Assembly (NCBI RefSeq): GCF_001620365.2
Contig: NZ_LQMT02000013.1
Coordinates: forward strand, 161,917-225,916
Direction: 5' to 3'
DNA length: 64,000 nucleotides
DNA from: Amycolatopsis keratiniphila subsp. keratiniphila
GTDB taxonomy: Bacteria; Actinomycetota; Actinomycetes; Mycobacteriales; Pseudonocardiaceae
The notes below the pieces were generated by a model that worked only from the letters and a program-made list of their open reading frames with translations, was not told where the DNA came from and searched no databases. The position numbers and the translations under genes are program-made. Below, in pieces: positions 1 to 8,566 of the stretch (position 1 is its first letter; the number at the start of each line of letters is the position of its first letter).

Positions 1-1
1 A

Positions 2-109
2 TTCGGCTGGACGAACGCGTTGACCGAGACCGAACAGCGCATCCTCGTGATGCTGCTGGGCAAGCTGATCACCAGCCGAGCCGAGTTCGGCACCCGGAGC
101 CGCAAGTAG
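2..109 (+). CDS. C-terminal fragment of a possible MarR-type regulator (5' end outside window)
   Basis: An open frame enters from the left edge and ends at TAG 107-109, giving 35 residues. The visible part includes LTETEQRILVMLLGKLI, which resembles the last dimerisation helix of MarR-family regulators (alternating E/L with a conserved LL-x-L-I). This is a weak match on one helix only. The next gene starts 80 bp downstream with its own ribosome-binding site. Confidence 0.45.
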   Translation, partial: FGWTNALTETEQRILVMLLGKLITSRAEFGTRSRK

Positions 110-189
110 GCCTTCCCGTCGCCCGGAAGACCGGACTACGCTGCCCGATGGATAGTCAAAGTGTGAACTAAATCGGCGAGGAGGAGACC

Positions 190-1032
190 ATGGTGGACGG
201 CGGACGAATTCCCGCGCTCTTCGCCGGGCTGTGCGACGACGCCGCGGTGTTCCCGCCGGGCCTGGCCCCGCTTCCGGACGCCGTCGCCGCACACGACGAG
301 CACCTCGAGGCTTGGTACGCCGGCCTGGTCGGGCCCTTGGTCGTCGCCGCGACCGTGCTCGGCGACCTCGCCGAGGTGCTGGACGGCCGGGAGACCCCGC
401 TGCCGGTCTCGGTGACCCTGCCCGGCGGACCCGCGCAGCTCGACGGCGTGCTCGCCGCGGTCGCCGAACTCCCGGTGAAGCTCGAAGCGCTCGAGATCGT
501 CGTCCCGGAGGGGATGGGCCCGGACGAGGTGCTCGCCGCGCTTTCCCGCGCCACCGGGCCGGTCTTCGTCGAGATCCCGCGTGACGAGCGGCGCATCCCG
601 CTGCTGAACGCCCTTTCCGGCACCGGTCACCGGGCGAAGTTCCGCACCGGCGGCGTCCGCGCCGACCTGTACCCGGACGAAGCGGAACTCGCCGCCGCGG
701 TCCGAGCGGCGGCCGGGGCGGGTGTGCCGTTCAAGGCCACCGCGGGCCTGCATCACGCCCTCCGCAACACCGATCCGGAGACCGGCTTCGAACAGCACGG
801 TTTCCTCAACCTGATGCTCGCCACCGACGCCGTCCTCACCGGCGGAGACGCCGAAGCCGTTCTCGCCGAACGAGACGGCGCCGTCATCGCCGAGCGGCTC
901 CGGGCGCTGGACGCGGATCGTGTCGCCGCGGTCCGCGCGGGTTTCACGTCGTTCGGCACCTGCAGCATCACCGACCCCCTGACCGAACTGGCCGGACTCG
1001 GCCTGCTCGAGGCGCCCCGAGGAGAGGCATGA
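190..1032 (+). CDS. Hypothetical protein coupled to fumarylacetoacetase
   Basis: 280 residues with no signal peptide or membrane segment. The start is ATG preceded by GAGGAGGAGACC. I do not recognise the family with certainty. The alternating hydrophobic strands and helices, with a KFRTGG stretch near residue 154 and PFKATAGLHHAL near residue 181, suggest a TIM-barrel-like fold with a possible active-site Lys. The stop overlaps the start of fumarylacetoacetase (ATGA at 1029-1032), so the two are translationally coupled. A role in tyrosine/homogentisate breakdown is inferred from this coupling only. Confidence 0.8.
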   Translation: MVDGGRIPALFAGLCDDAAVFPPGLAPLPDAVAAHDEHLEAWYAGLVGPLVVAATVLGDLAEVLDGRETPLPVSVTLPGGPAQLDGVLAAVAELPVKLEALEIVVPEGMGPDEVLAALSRATGPVFVEIPRDERRIPLLNALSGTGHRAKFRTGGVRADLYPDEAELAAAVRAAAGAGVPFKATAGLHHALRNTDPETGFEQHGFLNLMLATDAVLTGGDAEAVLAERDGAVIAERLRALDADRVAAVRAGFTSFGTCSITDPLTELAGLGLLEAPRGEA

Positions 1033-2204
1033 CCACGATCGACATCCCCGCAGGCTCGCTGTTCGGGATCGACAACCTGCCGTACGGCGTGTTCTCCGTC
1101 GACGGTGATTCCCCGCGCGTCGGCGTGCGCGTCGGCGACTCCGTCGTAGACCTGGCCGCGGCGCTCGGCGACGACGTGTTCGCCGCGCCGACGCTGAACC
1201 CGTTCATGGCGCAGGGATACGACCGCTGGGTAGCGGTCCGCGATCGGATCCGCGACCTGGTCTCCGGAGAGCTCCCCGACGGCGCGGTCCACGCGATCGG
1301 GCGGGTGACACTGCATCTGCCGATCGAGGTCGCCGATTACGTCGACTTCTACGCCTCCGAACACCACGCCTCGAACGTCGGCAGGCTGTTCCGCCCCGAC
1401 GCGGAACCGTTGCTGCCCAACTGGAAGCACCTCCCGGTCGGCTACCACGGACGCTCCGGCACGGTCCTGGTCTCCGGTACGGACATCGTGCGCCCGAGCG
1501 GTCAGCGCAAGGCCCCGGCCGACACGGCGCCGGTGTTCGGGCCGAGCGCGCGGCTGGACATCGAGGCCGAAATGGGCTTCATCGTCGGCACCGGGACGCC
1601 GCTGAACACCCCGATCACGCCGGACGACTTCCCTCGCCACGTCTTCGGCGCGGTCCTGCTCAACGACTGGTCGGCCCGTGACATCCAGGCGTGGGAGTAC
1701 GTCCCGCTGGGCCCGCACCTCGGCAAGAGCTTCGCGACCTCGATCTCCCCGTGGGTGGTGCCGATCCTGGCGCTGGAAGCCGCGCGGATCCCGCTGCCCG
1801 GGCAGACCGATCCGGAGCCGCTGCCGTACCTGCGGGAGAGCGACCCGTGGGGGCTCGACATCGACCTCGTCATCGAATGGAACGGCGAGGAGGTCAGCCG
1901 CCCGCCGTTCCGCGAGATGTACTGGTCACCCGCGCAGATGCTCGCGCATCTGACGGTCAACGGCGCCTCGTCGCGCACGGGTGACCTGTACGGCTCCGGG
2001 ACGATCTCCGGACCGGAGAAGCGTCAGCGCGGCGCGTTCCTCGAATTGTCCTGGGGCGGCAAGGAACCGCTCACGGTCAAGGGGGAGGAGCGCACCTTCC
2101 TGCAGGACGGCGACGAGGTCGTGATCACCGGCACCGCGCCCGGCGCGAACGGCTCGCGGATCGGGTTCGGCGAGGTGCGGGGACGCGTGCTGCCCGCACG
2201 GTGA
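1029..2204 (+). CDS. fahA: Fumarylacetoacetase
   Basis: 391 residues, the usual size for the enzyme that hydrolyses fumarylacetoacetate to fumarate and acetoacetate, the last step of tyrosine/homogentisate breakdown. It has an N-terminal SH3-like domain and a C-terminal FAH beta-roll. Visible family motifs are VDFYASEHHASN near residue 105 (metal Asp and catalytic His region), LPVGYHGRSG near 137, EAEMGFIVG near 180 and LNDWSARDIQAWEYVPLG near 212. Start ATG follows GAGGAG and overlaps the previous stop. It ends 1 bp from the convergent solute-binding protein gene, with no room for a separate terminator. Confidence 0.95.
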   Translation: MTTIDIPAGSLFGIDNLPYGVFSVDGDSPRVGVRVGDSVVDLAAALGDDVFAAPTLNPFMAQGYDRWVAVRDRIRDLVSGELPDGAVHAIGRVTLHLPIEVADYVDFYASEHHASNVGRLFRPDAEPLLPNWKHLPVGYHGRSGTVLVSGTDIVRPSGQRKAPADTAPVFGPSARLDIEAEMGFIVGTGTPLNTPITPDDFPRHVFGAVLLNDWSARDIQAWEYVPLGPHLGKSFATSISPWVVPILALEAARIPLPGQTDPEPLPYLRESDPWGLDIDLVIEWNGEEVSRPPFREMYWSPAQMLAHLTVNGASSRTGDLYGSGTISGPEKRQRGAFLELSWGGKEPLTVKGEERTFLQDGDEVVITGTAPGANGSRIGFGEVRGRVLPAR

Positions 2205-2205
2205 C

Positions 2206-3513
2206 TCAGCTACCGGCGATCCCGTTCGGCGGCGGCGCGTCGTTCGCCGCCGAGTCGTTCGCCTCGATGGGGGCGTCGCCGAGGTCTGTCACCAGTACCG
2301 GGGTCAGATCCTTGCCGACGCCTCCCTTGAGCTCGACCACCGACATCCCGGAAATGCCCAGGTGGTTGTCGCCGGTGTAGCGGAACGGCGCAAGGCCCGG
2401 CCCCGCGAAGGTCTTCCCGGACTGCTGGAGCACTTCGACGATCCGTTCCCGCGTCAGGTCCTTTCCGGCCGCCTGCAACGCCTGGACGAACGTGTACGCC
2501 TGCGCCATCCCGTAGATGCGGTAGTTCGTCAGGTCGCCGCCCTTGCCGTGCGCCTTCCAGACGTCCTGCCACAGCTTCGTCCACGCGTTGTCCGGCGCGT
2601 CGACACCGGGCAGGTATTCGGTGGTGACCACACCGTCGATGAGCGACGCGCCGTTGGTCACCTTGCCTTCGGAGAACCGCGCGAGCAGGGAGCCGACGAG
2701 CGCGGGATCGGAGCCGACGTTGCTGTAGAACCACTTCGGCTTGAACCCGATCTTCAGCGAAGCCAGCTGCGAGAGCGCGGTGTACGACGGAACGGTGAAG
2801 CCCAGCACCAGATCCACGCCCGCGGCCTTGAGTTTCGCGATCTGCGGCGCGATGTCGGTGTTGCCCGGCGAGTACTTCGCGACCTCCACGATCTGCTCGC
2901 CGAGGTAGCGCCGCGCGCCCTTCTCGCCGTCGCGGCCGAAGTCGTCGTCCTGGAGGAACAGGCCGATCTTGGCGTTCGGCAGGTTCTTGCGCACCCAGTC
3001 GCCGATGATCTTGCCCTCGATCTCGTAGTCCGGCTGCCAGCCGAAGGTGAACGGCGCCTTCTTCGGGTCGTCGCCCCAGCGCAGCGAACCCGACGACACG
3101 AACAGGTCCGGCACCTTCGAGTTGTTCAGGAAGTCGACGACGGCGCTGTGCGTCGGCGTCCCGAGGCCGCCGACCATCGCGAAGATCTCTTCCTTGAGCA
3201 CCAGTTCGTTGGTCACGGCGCTGGTCGTGGTCGGGTTGTAGCCGTCGTCCTTCACCACGAACTCGATCTTGCGGCCGTGGACGCCGCCGTTCGCGTTCAC
3301 GTAGTCGTAGTACGCCTGATGTCCGCCGGGGATCTCGCTGTAGCCCGGCGCGGCGACGCCGGTCAGCGGGAAATGCGCCCCGATCTTGATGGTCGTGTCG
3401 GTGACGCCGACCGTCGAGCCCTTCCGGTCGCCCTCGGGTCTGCCGCCCGCCCCGCAGGCGGCGGTGACCGTCACGGCCAGGAAGACGGCCACGGCCTTGG
3501 TCCAGCGTTTCAT
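2206..3513 (-). CDS. Branched-chain-type ABC transporter substrate-binding lipoprotein
   Basis: 435 residues starting at ATG 3513, preceded by GGAGGCGAAGTTC; the frame is open further upstream but without similar support. An N-terminal hydrophobic segment ends in a lipobox-like VTVTAAC. The rest is a type I periplasmic binding fold of the LivK/Peripla_BP_6 class (KIGAHFPLTG, ANGGVHGRKIEFVVKDDGY). It is the last gene of livG-livF-livH-livM and overlaps livM by 4 bp. The ligand cannot be read from sequence; this family binds Leu/Ile/Val but also amides and aromatic acids. Confidence 0.9.
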   Translation of the reverse strand: MKRWTKAVAVFLAVTVTAACGAGGRPEGDRKGSTVGVTDTTIKIGAHFPLTGVAAPGYSEIPGGHQAYYDYVNANGGVHGRKIEFVVKDDGYNPTTTSAVTNELVLKEEIFAMVGGLGTPTHSAVVDFLNNSKVPDLFVSSGSLRWGDDPKKAPFTFGWQPDYEIEGKIIGDWVRKNLPNAKIGLFLQDDDFGRDGEKGARRYLGEQIVEVAKYSPGNTDIAPQIAKLKAAGVDLVLGFTVPSYTALSQLASLKIGFKPKWFYSNVGSDPALVGSLLARFSEGKVTNGASLIDGVVTTEYLPGVDAPDNAWTKLWQDVWKAHGKGGDLTNYRIYGMAQAYTFVQALQAAGKDLTRERIVEVLQQSGKTFAGPGLAPFRYTGDNHLGISGMSVVELKGGVGKDLTPVLVTDLGDAPIEANDSAANDAPPPNGIAGS

Positions 3514-4511
3514 GAACTTCGCCTCCAGTGGATGAGTTTCCGCAGCCCGCCGGCGAGGCCCGCCGGTGCGAGCAGCACGATCAGGACGGTGACCAGGCCG
3601 TAGAGCAACGGCGCCAGATGCGCGGCCTGCACGTCCGACAGGCCGAGATCCGTTCCCGCGCCGGTCACCAGTGGCGGCAGGAAGGTCAGCAGCGCGGCCC
3701 CGGCGAGCGCTCCGGTGAGACTTCCGAGACCGCCGAGCACCACCGCGGACACCAGCAGCAGCGACAGCGTCAGCGCGAAACCGCTCGGGGCCGCCAACCG
3801 TGCGGACAACGCCATGAGCGCCCCGGCCAGGCCCGCGCATCCCGCGCTGACCACGAACGCCCGCACCCGGGTGCGGGCGAGGTCGATCCCGGCCAGTTCG
3901 GCGGCCACGTCCTCGTCGCGGACCGCCCGCCAGTCGCGTCCGACGCGACCGCGTGACAGGTTCGCCAGCAGGACGAACACGGCGATCACCGCGAACCATG
4001 AAAGGTAAGCGAGATAGCGAATCGACGTGAGATCCTGGCCGGTGACGAAGTACGCGGCGTCCGCGAGCCAGCCGGGGATCTCCGGCATCCGTACGGGCAA
4101 GCCCTGCTCGCCGCCGAGCGCTTCGCCGAAGAACAACGGGATCCCGGGGACGGCGACGGCGAGCGCGAGTGTCGCCCCGGCGAGATACGGACCATGCAGC
4201 CTGGCGGCGGCGACACCCACGAGCGCGCCGACCGCGAGGGTGATCACCATCGCCAGCAGCAGGATCACCAGAAGTGGCAACGCATCCGACCTCAGTAGGA
4301 GCGCCGTCGAATAGGCGCCGACGGCCATCAGCGCGCCGTGTCCCAAGGAGAGCTGCCCGTTGAGTCCGGTGAGGACGGTCAGACCGCCCGCCGCGATCGC
4401 GAGATACGCCATCGTGGTGAACTGCGCGGTGAGGAACGGCCCGGAGTTCTCCAGCACGAGCACGACGACGACCAACGCGGCGAGCGCGCTCAGGAGATGA
4501 CGTCGCAGCAC
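3510..4511 (-). CDS. livM: Branched-chain-type ABC transporter permease LivM
   Basis: 333 residues with about nine hydrophobic segments and the LivM signature region NGQLSLGHGALMAVGAY. Start is GTG at 4511, one base after the livH stop, so translation is probably coupled. It forms the membrane channel with LivH. Downstream it overlaps the binding-protein gene by 4 bp. The loop near residues 190-215 (GRDWRAVRDEDVAAELAGID) is the cytoplasmic coupling helix that contacts the ATPases. Confidence 0.92.
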   Translation of the reverse strand: MLRRHLLSALAALVVVVLVLENSGPFLTAQFTTMAYLAIAAGGLTVLTGLNGQLSLGHGALMAVGAYSTALLLRSDALPLLVILLLAMVITLAVGALVGVAAARLHGPYLAGATLALAVAVPGIPLFFGEALGGEQGLPVRMPEIPGWLADAAYFVTGQDLTSIRYLAYLSWFAVIAVFVLLANLSRGRVGRDWRAVRDEDVAAELAGIDLARTRVRAFVVSAGCAGLAGALMALSARLAAPSGFALTLSLLLVSAVVLGGLGSLTGALAGAALLTFLPPLVTGAGTDLGLSDVQAAHLAPLLYGLVTVLIVLLAPAGLAGGLRKLIHWRRSS

Positions 4512-4512
4512 G

Positions 4513-5391
4513 TCAGACCCTCCGTTCGCGAACGCTCGTGAACAGGCCGCCGGGTTTCAGGAGCAGCACCGCCATGAGCAGCGCCAGCGCGGCGAGGGGC
4601 ACCAGTTCCGCGCCGACGTAGCCGCTCACCAGGCTCAGCGACAGGCCGAGGACGACGCCGCCGACGACCGCGCCGACCGGGCTGTCCAGCCCGCCGAGCA
4701 CCGCGGCGACGAAACCGTACACCACCACACCGTCCATATAGGACGGATGGACGAGGCCGCCGCCGGCGATCAGCAGACCCGACAGCGAACCGGCGAGCGC
4801 GGCCAGCGCCCAGCCGAGGGTGAGCATCCGCCCGACCCGCACCCCGAGCAGGCGGGCCACCTCCCGGTCGAAGGCCGCGGCCCGCATCCGCAGGCCCAGA
4901 TCGGTACCGCGGAACAACACCACGAGCCCGATCAGCACCACACCGACGGCGGCGATGGTGAACACACCGAACCCGGTCAGTGCGATCGTCGTGCCGCCGA
5001 CCTGGAAACCGGTGAGCCCGAACGGCGCGGGGAAGGACCGGTACCGCGAACCGAACACCAGCGCCGCCAGCGCGTGCAGCACGATGAACAGCCCCAGCGT
5101 CAGGATGACGGCGTTGATCTCGGGTTTCCCCGAGACGAACCGGATCACGAAGCGTTCCACCAGCGCGCCGAGCACCAGACCCGAAAGCAGGGCGCCGGCG
5201 AAACCCGCCCAGTACGACCAGCCCGCGTCGATCAGGACGAGCGCGACGTACGTGGTGATCATCGCCATCGGCGCTTGCGCGAAGTTCACGATCCGCGTCG
5301 CCCGCCAGATCAGCACGAGCGCCAGCGCGAACGCGGCGTAGACCGCGCCCAGCGTCAGGCCGGTGAGCGCGGTGGTGAGCAGTTGCTGCAC
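4513..5391 (-). CDS. livH: Branched-chain-type ABC transporter permease LivH
   Basis: 292 residues, GTG start at 5391, 11 bp after livF. The N-terminal motif GLTLGAVYAAFALALVLIW and the NFAQAPMAMI stretch are typical of LivH. About eight membrane segments. The coupling loop RMRAAAFDREVARLLGV is near residue 190. Partner permease of LivM in the same operon. Confidence 0.92.
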   Translation of the reverse strand: MQQLLTTALTGLTLGAVYAAFALALVLIWRATRIVNFAQAPMAMITTYVALVLIDAGWSYWAGFAGALLSGLVLGALVERFVIRFVSGKPEINAVILTLGLFIVLHALAALVFGSRYRSFPAPFGLTGFQVGGTTIALTGFGVFTIAAVGVVLIGLVVLFRGTDLGLRMRAAAFDREVARLLGVRVGRMLTLGWALAALAGSLSGLLIAGGGLVHPSYMDGVVVYGFVAAVLGGLDSPVGAVVGGVVLGLSLSLVSGYVGAELVPLAALALLMAVLLLKPGGLFTSVRERRV

Positions 5392-5402
5392 GAAGCTCCC
5401 TT

Positions 5403-6107
5403 TCAGAATCCGAGGTAGGCGTGCCGGAGCGCGTCGTCCGCGACGAGCGCGGCCGCGTCCCGCCGGACGACGACCCGCCCGAGGTTGAGCACGACACCGT
5501 GATCGGCGATGGACAGCGCGCTGCGCGCGTTCTGCTCGACCAGCACGACGGCCAGGCCTTCGTCGTCGACGAGACCGCGCAGCAGCCCGAAGATCCGCGC
5601 CACGATCCTGGGTGCGAGGCCCAAGGATGGTTCGTCGAGCAGCAGCACCTTCGGCCGGGAGAGCAGCGCGCGGCCGATGACCAGCATCTGCCGCTCGCCG
5701 CCGGAAAGGACGTGCGCGAGACCGTTCTTGCGCTCGGCGAGCACGGGGAAGAGGTCGTAGATCCGCCGCAGGTCGGCCGTCTTCACCCGGCCGCGCGCCC
5801 CGAGCGCGCCGAGCCGGAGGTTCTCCTCGACAGTCAGTTCGGCCAGTACGCCGCGGCCTTCGGGAACATGCGCGAGACCCAGTGCGGGAAGGTCCTCTGT
5901 GGACACTCGGCTCAAGTCCCCGCCGCCGAGACGGATATGGCCGCCCGCAGGCCGGACGAGGCCGGAGATGGTGCGCAACAACGTGGTCTTGCCCGCGCCG
6001 TTCGCGCCGAGCACCGCGGTGATCTCGCCCTCGGCGGCCGAAAGGCTCACCGAATCGAGCGCGCGCACCGGGCCGTAGCTCGCCGAGAGCCGCTCAACGG
6101 TCAGCAC
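5403..6107 (-). CDS. livF: Branched-chain-type ABC transporter ATP-binding protein LivF
   Basis: 234 residues. Walker A GANGAGKTT near residue 33, signature LSGGERQML near 136, Walker B VLLLDEPSLGLAP near 155 and switch His region replaced by VLVEQNA, as usual in LivF. GTG start at 6107 lies inside the end of livG (14 bp overlap), so the ATPases are translationally coupled. Confidence 0.93.
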   Translation of the reverse strand: MLTVERLSASYGPVRALDSVSLSAAEGEITAVLGANGAGKTTLLRTISGLVRPAGGHIRLGGGDLSRVSTEDLPALGLAHVPEGRGVLAELTVEENLRLGALGARGRVKTADLRRIYDLFPVLAERKNGLAHVLSGGERQMLVIGRALLSRPKVLLLDEPSLGLAPRIVARIFGLLRGLVDDEGLAVVLVEQNARSALSIADHGVVLNLGRVVVRRDAAALVADDALRHAYLGF

Positions 6108-6864
6108 CGGCCACCTCCTCGCCGAGGTAAGCCGCCTGCACCGCCGGATCGGCGCGGATCTCGTCCGGGGTGCCGCGGGCGATGACCCTGCCGAAGTCCA
6201 GTACCACGATCTCGTCGCAGACCCCCATCACCAGATCCATATGGTGCTCGACGAGCATCACCGACATACGCTCGGTCAGGCCGCGGACCAGCGCGCCGAT
6301 CTCGTCGATCTCGGCCGACGAAAGGCCGCCCGCCGGTTCGTCGAGCAGCAGCAGGTCGGGTTCGCTCACCAGTGCTCGCGCCAAAGCGACCCTTTTCCTT
6401 GTCGGGTAAGGGAGACTGGTGGGGTAGCGATGGGCGACGTCGGCGATGCCGAAGTCCTCCAGCTGCGTCATCGCCCGCTCGGTCAGGGCCTTTTCGTCCT
6501 TCGACAGCCCCAGCAACGAAGACCAGAAGCCGGATTTCGCGTGCCTGCCCGCGCCCACGAGGACGTTCTCCAGCACGGTCATCCGGTCGAACAGGCCGAG
6601 CTCCTGCAGGCCGCGCGCGATGCCGAGGCCGGCGAGACGATGCGGGCGCAGCCGCCGCAGTTCCGTGCCGCGCCAGGACAGCGTGCCGGTGTCCGGCCTG
6701 ACGAAACCGCACGCGACGTTGAACAGCGTGGTCTTGCCCGCCCCGTTCGGGCCGATCACGCCGAGCACCCGGCCCGGTGCGACGGTGAGGGAGACGTCCG
6801 ACAACGCGACGAGACCACCGAAGGTCACCGATACGCCGGACATCTCGAAGGTCGACAGGGTCAC
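6094..6864 (-). CDS. livG: Branched-chain-type ABC transporter ATP-binding protein LivG
   Basis: 256 residues from GTG at 6864, chosen because GGGAG lies just upstream and the family N-terminus (MSGVSVTFGGLVALSDVSL) follows at once. Longer in-frame starts run into the neighbouring hydrolase gene. Walker A GPNGAGKTT near residue 41, Walker B LLLLDEPAGGLS near 170, LVEHHMDLVMGVCD near 205 is diagnostic of LivG. The usual LSxGxQ signature is altered here to LPYPTRKRVALARAL. First gene of the importer operon. Confidence 0.92.
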   Translation of the reverse strand: MTLSTFEMSGVSVTFGGLVALSDVSLTVAPGRVLGVIGPNGAGKTTLFNVACGFVRPDTGTLSWRGTELRRLRPHRLAGLGIARGLQELGLFDRMTVLENVLVGAGRHAKSGFWSSLLGLSKDEKALTERAMTQLEDFGIADVAHRYPTSLPYPTRKRVALARALVSEPDLLLLDEPAGGLSSAEIDEIGALVRGLTERMSVMLVEHHMDLVMGVCDEIVVLDFGRVIARGTPDEIRADPAVQAAYLGEEVAGADR

Positions 6865-6889
6865 GCAAGAACTCCCAACGGCGGAAGGG

Positions 6890-6915
6890 GGCCCCGGCGC
6901 GGGCGCGCCGGGGCC
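6890..6915 (-). terminator. Strong GC hairpin between hydrolase gene and livG
   Basis: Perfect 11-bp inverted repeat GGCCCCGGCGC / GCGCCGGGGCC with a 4-nt loop, 8 bp after the hydrolase stop. It is followed on the minus strand by CCCCTTCC rather than a clean U tract. Likely terminates or attenuates hydrolase transcription before livG, whose start is only 25 bp further. Confidence 0.7.
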
Positions 6916-6923
6916 GAGGACAC

Positions 6924-7781
6924 TCAGGCGTGCGGACACGTGTCCCGGTAGTCGCTGATCGCGCGGTCGTCCGGGGCGGGGCAGAGGAACTGCTCGTAGC
7001 GGGTGTCGTTGTCCACGAACCGCTTCAGCCACGAGATCGTGTACTTGGCCATGGTCGTGTTCGCCGTGTTGGGGAAGAAGTGGCTCGCGTTGTCCAGCTC
7101 CATGTACGCCTTCTCCGCGGTGGCGGGAATGCTGGTGTAGAACGGGATCGAGTGCGACGCCACCGGTGCGACGGAGTCGGACTCGCCGCCGATGATGAAC
7201 GTCGGCACCCTCAGCGAGGACCACGACTTCTGCGTGTTCCACGGCGCGAGCGGCACCGCGGCCTGCAGCGACGGCCGGTCCTGTGCGGCTTCGAGCGAAC
7301 CGCCGCCGCCCATGGAATGCCCGGCCACGGCGAGCCGGGAGGTGTCGATGCGGGAGCGCACGGTGCTGCGCTGGGTCAGGTAGTCGAGCGCGGCGAGTAA
7401 CTGGTCACCGCGGCTGTCGGGCTGGTCGTAGATGGTGTTGGTGTCGATCGTGAACACGACGAACCCCTGCGACGCCAGCCGCGGGCCGATCCACGCGATA
7501 CTCGATTGCGTGGCGGTGAACCCCGGCGAGATGGCGACCGCGCCGAACGTGCCCTGCGCTGTGCTGGTGGGGTAGTAGATGGTTCCGCCGCCGAAGCCGG
7601 TGACGGCCAGGCTCGACACGGAGGTCTGCGACACCGCGAAGGAGCCGCGCGAGGCTTCGATGCTGCTCTCGGTCGGGTCCGGTCCTCGTTCGTAGGGGTT
7701 CTCGGCGGCGTAGGCCGTGGGGGCGACAGTGAGTGCCGCGACGGTGGCCAGTCCACAAAGGATCCGGGTCGTACTACGCAT
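6924..7781 (-). CDS. Secreted polyester hydrolase (cutinase/PETase family lipase)
   Basis: 285 residues with a Sec signal peptide (cleavage near TAYA-AENPY, residue 26). The mature part follows bacterial type I PET hydrolases such as Thermobifida cutinases and Amycolatopsis lipases almost motif for motif. Nucleophile S156 is in GHSMGGG, acid D202 in GGESDSVAP, base H234 in NASHFFPN. W181 (APWNTQ) and oxyanion-hole M157 match the substrate cleft. A C-terminal disulfide is expected between C267 (FLCPAP) and C282 (DTCPHA). The oxyanion-site aromatic is Phe88 (SPGFTAT), where Thermobifida enzymes have Tyr. Expected activity is hydrolysis of ester polymers and triglycerides outside the cell. Confidence 0.92.
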   Translation of the reverse strand: MRSTTRILCGLATVAALTVAPTAYAAENPYERGPDPTESSIEASRGSFAVSQTSVSSLAVTGFGGGTIYYPTSTAQGTFGAVAISPGFTATQSSIAWIGPRLASQGFVVFTIDTNTIYDQPDSRGDQLLAALDYLTQRSTVRSRIDTSRLAVAGHSMGGGGSLEAAQDRPSLQAAVPLAPWNTQKSWSSLRVPTFIIGGESDSVAPVASHSIPFYTSIPATAEKAYMELDNASHFFPNTANTTMAKYTISWLKRFVDNDTRYEQFLCPAPDDRAISDYRDTCPHA

Positions 7782-7921
7782 GGTGCCGTCTCCGTTCGCC
7801 GTTGAACACAGTCCGTGGTGATGGACTCTGGCAAACGGACGGAGGCGCCTGCATCGGTGAAATCGCCGGTCTTGCTCCGCGGTCGCCCTCGCCGGCCCGG
7901 GCGCCCGTACGATCGGCGATC

Positions 7922-8518
7922 GTGAATCCCTCAGCCGAGGACATAGTCCGCGCGGCGGCCCGGTGGATCGATCGCGGCGTCCGCGTCGACACCTCCGCCT
8001 TCGCCCAGGATCTGGGCATCTCGCGCAGCACCCTGTTCCGTCGCGTCGGAAACCGGGAAGACCTGCTCGGTGATGCCCTCTACTACCTGTCCGAGCGCAC
8101 CCTGACGGCCGCCGCGCGGACCTGGGAGCGCGAAGAGGGCGACGTGGTGCGCAACGCGGCCGGCGAACTGCGGTGTCTCGCGATCATGCGGGAGTACCGG
8201 TCGGTGCTCGCGGCGAGCGCGGGGTTCCGCCGCTTCCTCGACGACGAGCCGGTGCTGGCGATCAGGCTGCTCACCGACCCGGACGGCCGTGTCCAGCCGA
8301 GGGTGATCGCCGCGCACGTCGAGCTCCTGCGCCGCGACGTCGACGCGGGCGGCTTCGAGCCCAGCGTCGGGCTGGACAGCCTCTGCTACGCCATCGTGCG
8401 GCTGGGGGAGGCGTTCCTGTATTCGGACGTCCTCGCCTCCCGGACCCCCGATCTCGACGCGGCATCGACGCTGCTGGGAGCGCTCGTGGAGGGACGGGTG
8501 CCGAGCAAAGCCTTGTGA
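7922..8518 (+). CDS. TetR-family transcriptional regulator, QsdR-like
   Basis: 198 residues from GTG 7922. The N-terminal helix-turn-helix is [20 protein letters not shown] (residues about 22-41), and the following [14 protein letters not shown] and C-terminal half resemble the QsdR subgroup of TetR regulators. It is divergent from the polyester hydrolase (140 bp between starts), so it may control that gene, itself, or the LuxR-type gene 48 bp downstream. The ligand is unknown. Confidence 0.8.
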   Translation: MNPSAEDIVRAAARWIDRGVRVDTSAFAQDLGISRSTLFRRVGNREDLLGDALYYLSERTLTAAARTWEREEGDVVRNAAGELRCLAIMREYRSVLAASAGFRRFLDDEPVLAIRLLTDPDGRVQPRVIAAHVELLRRDVDAGGFEPSVGLDSLCYAIVRLGEAFLYSDVLASRTPDLDAASTLLGALVEGRVPSKAL

Positions 8519-8566
8519 AACACTTGCGCCTGGTGTTTCATCGAGAGGGATCTCGAGGAGGCGTGG

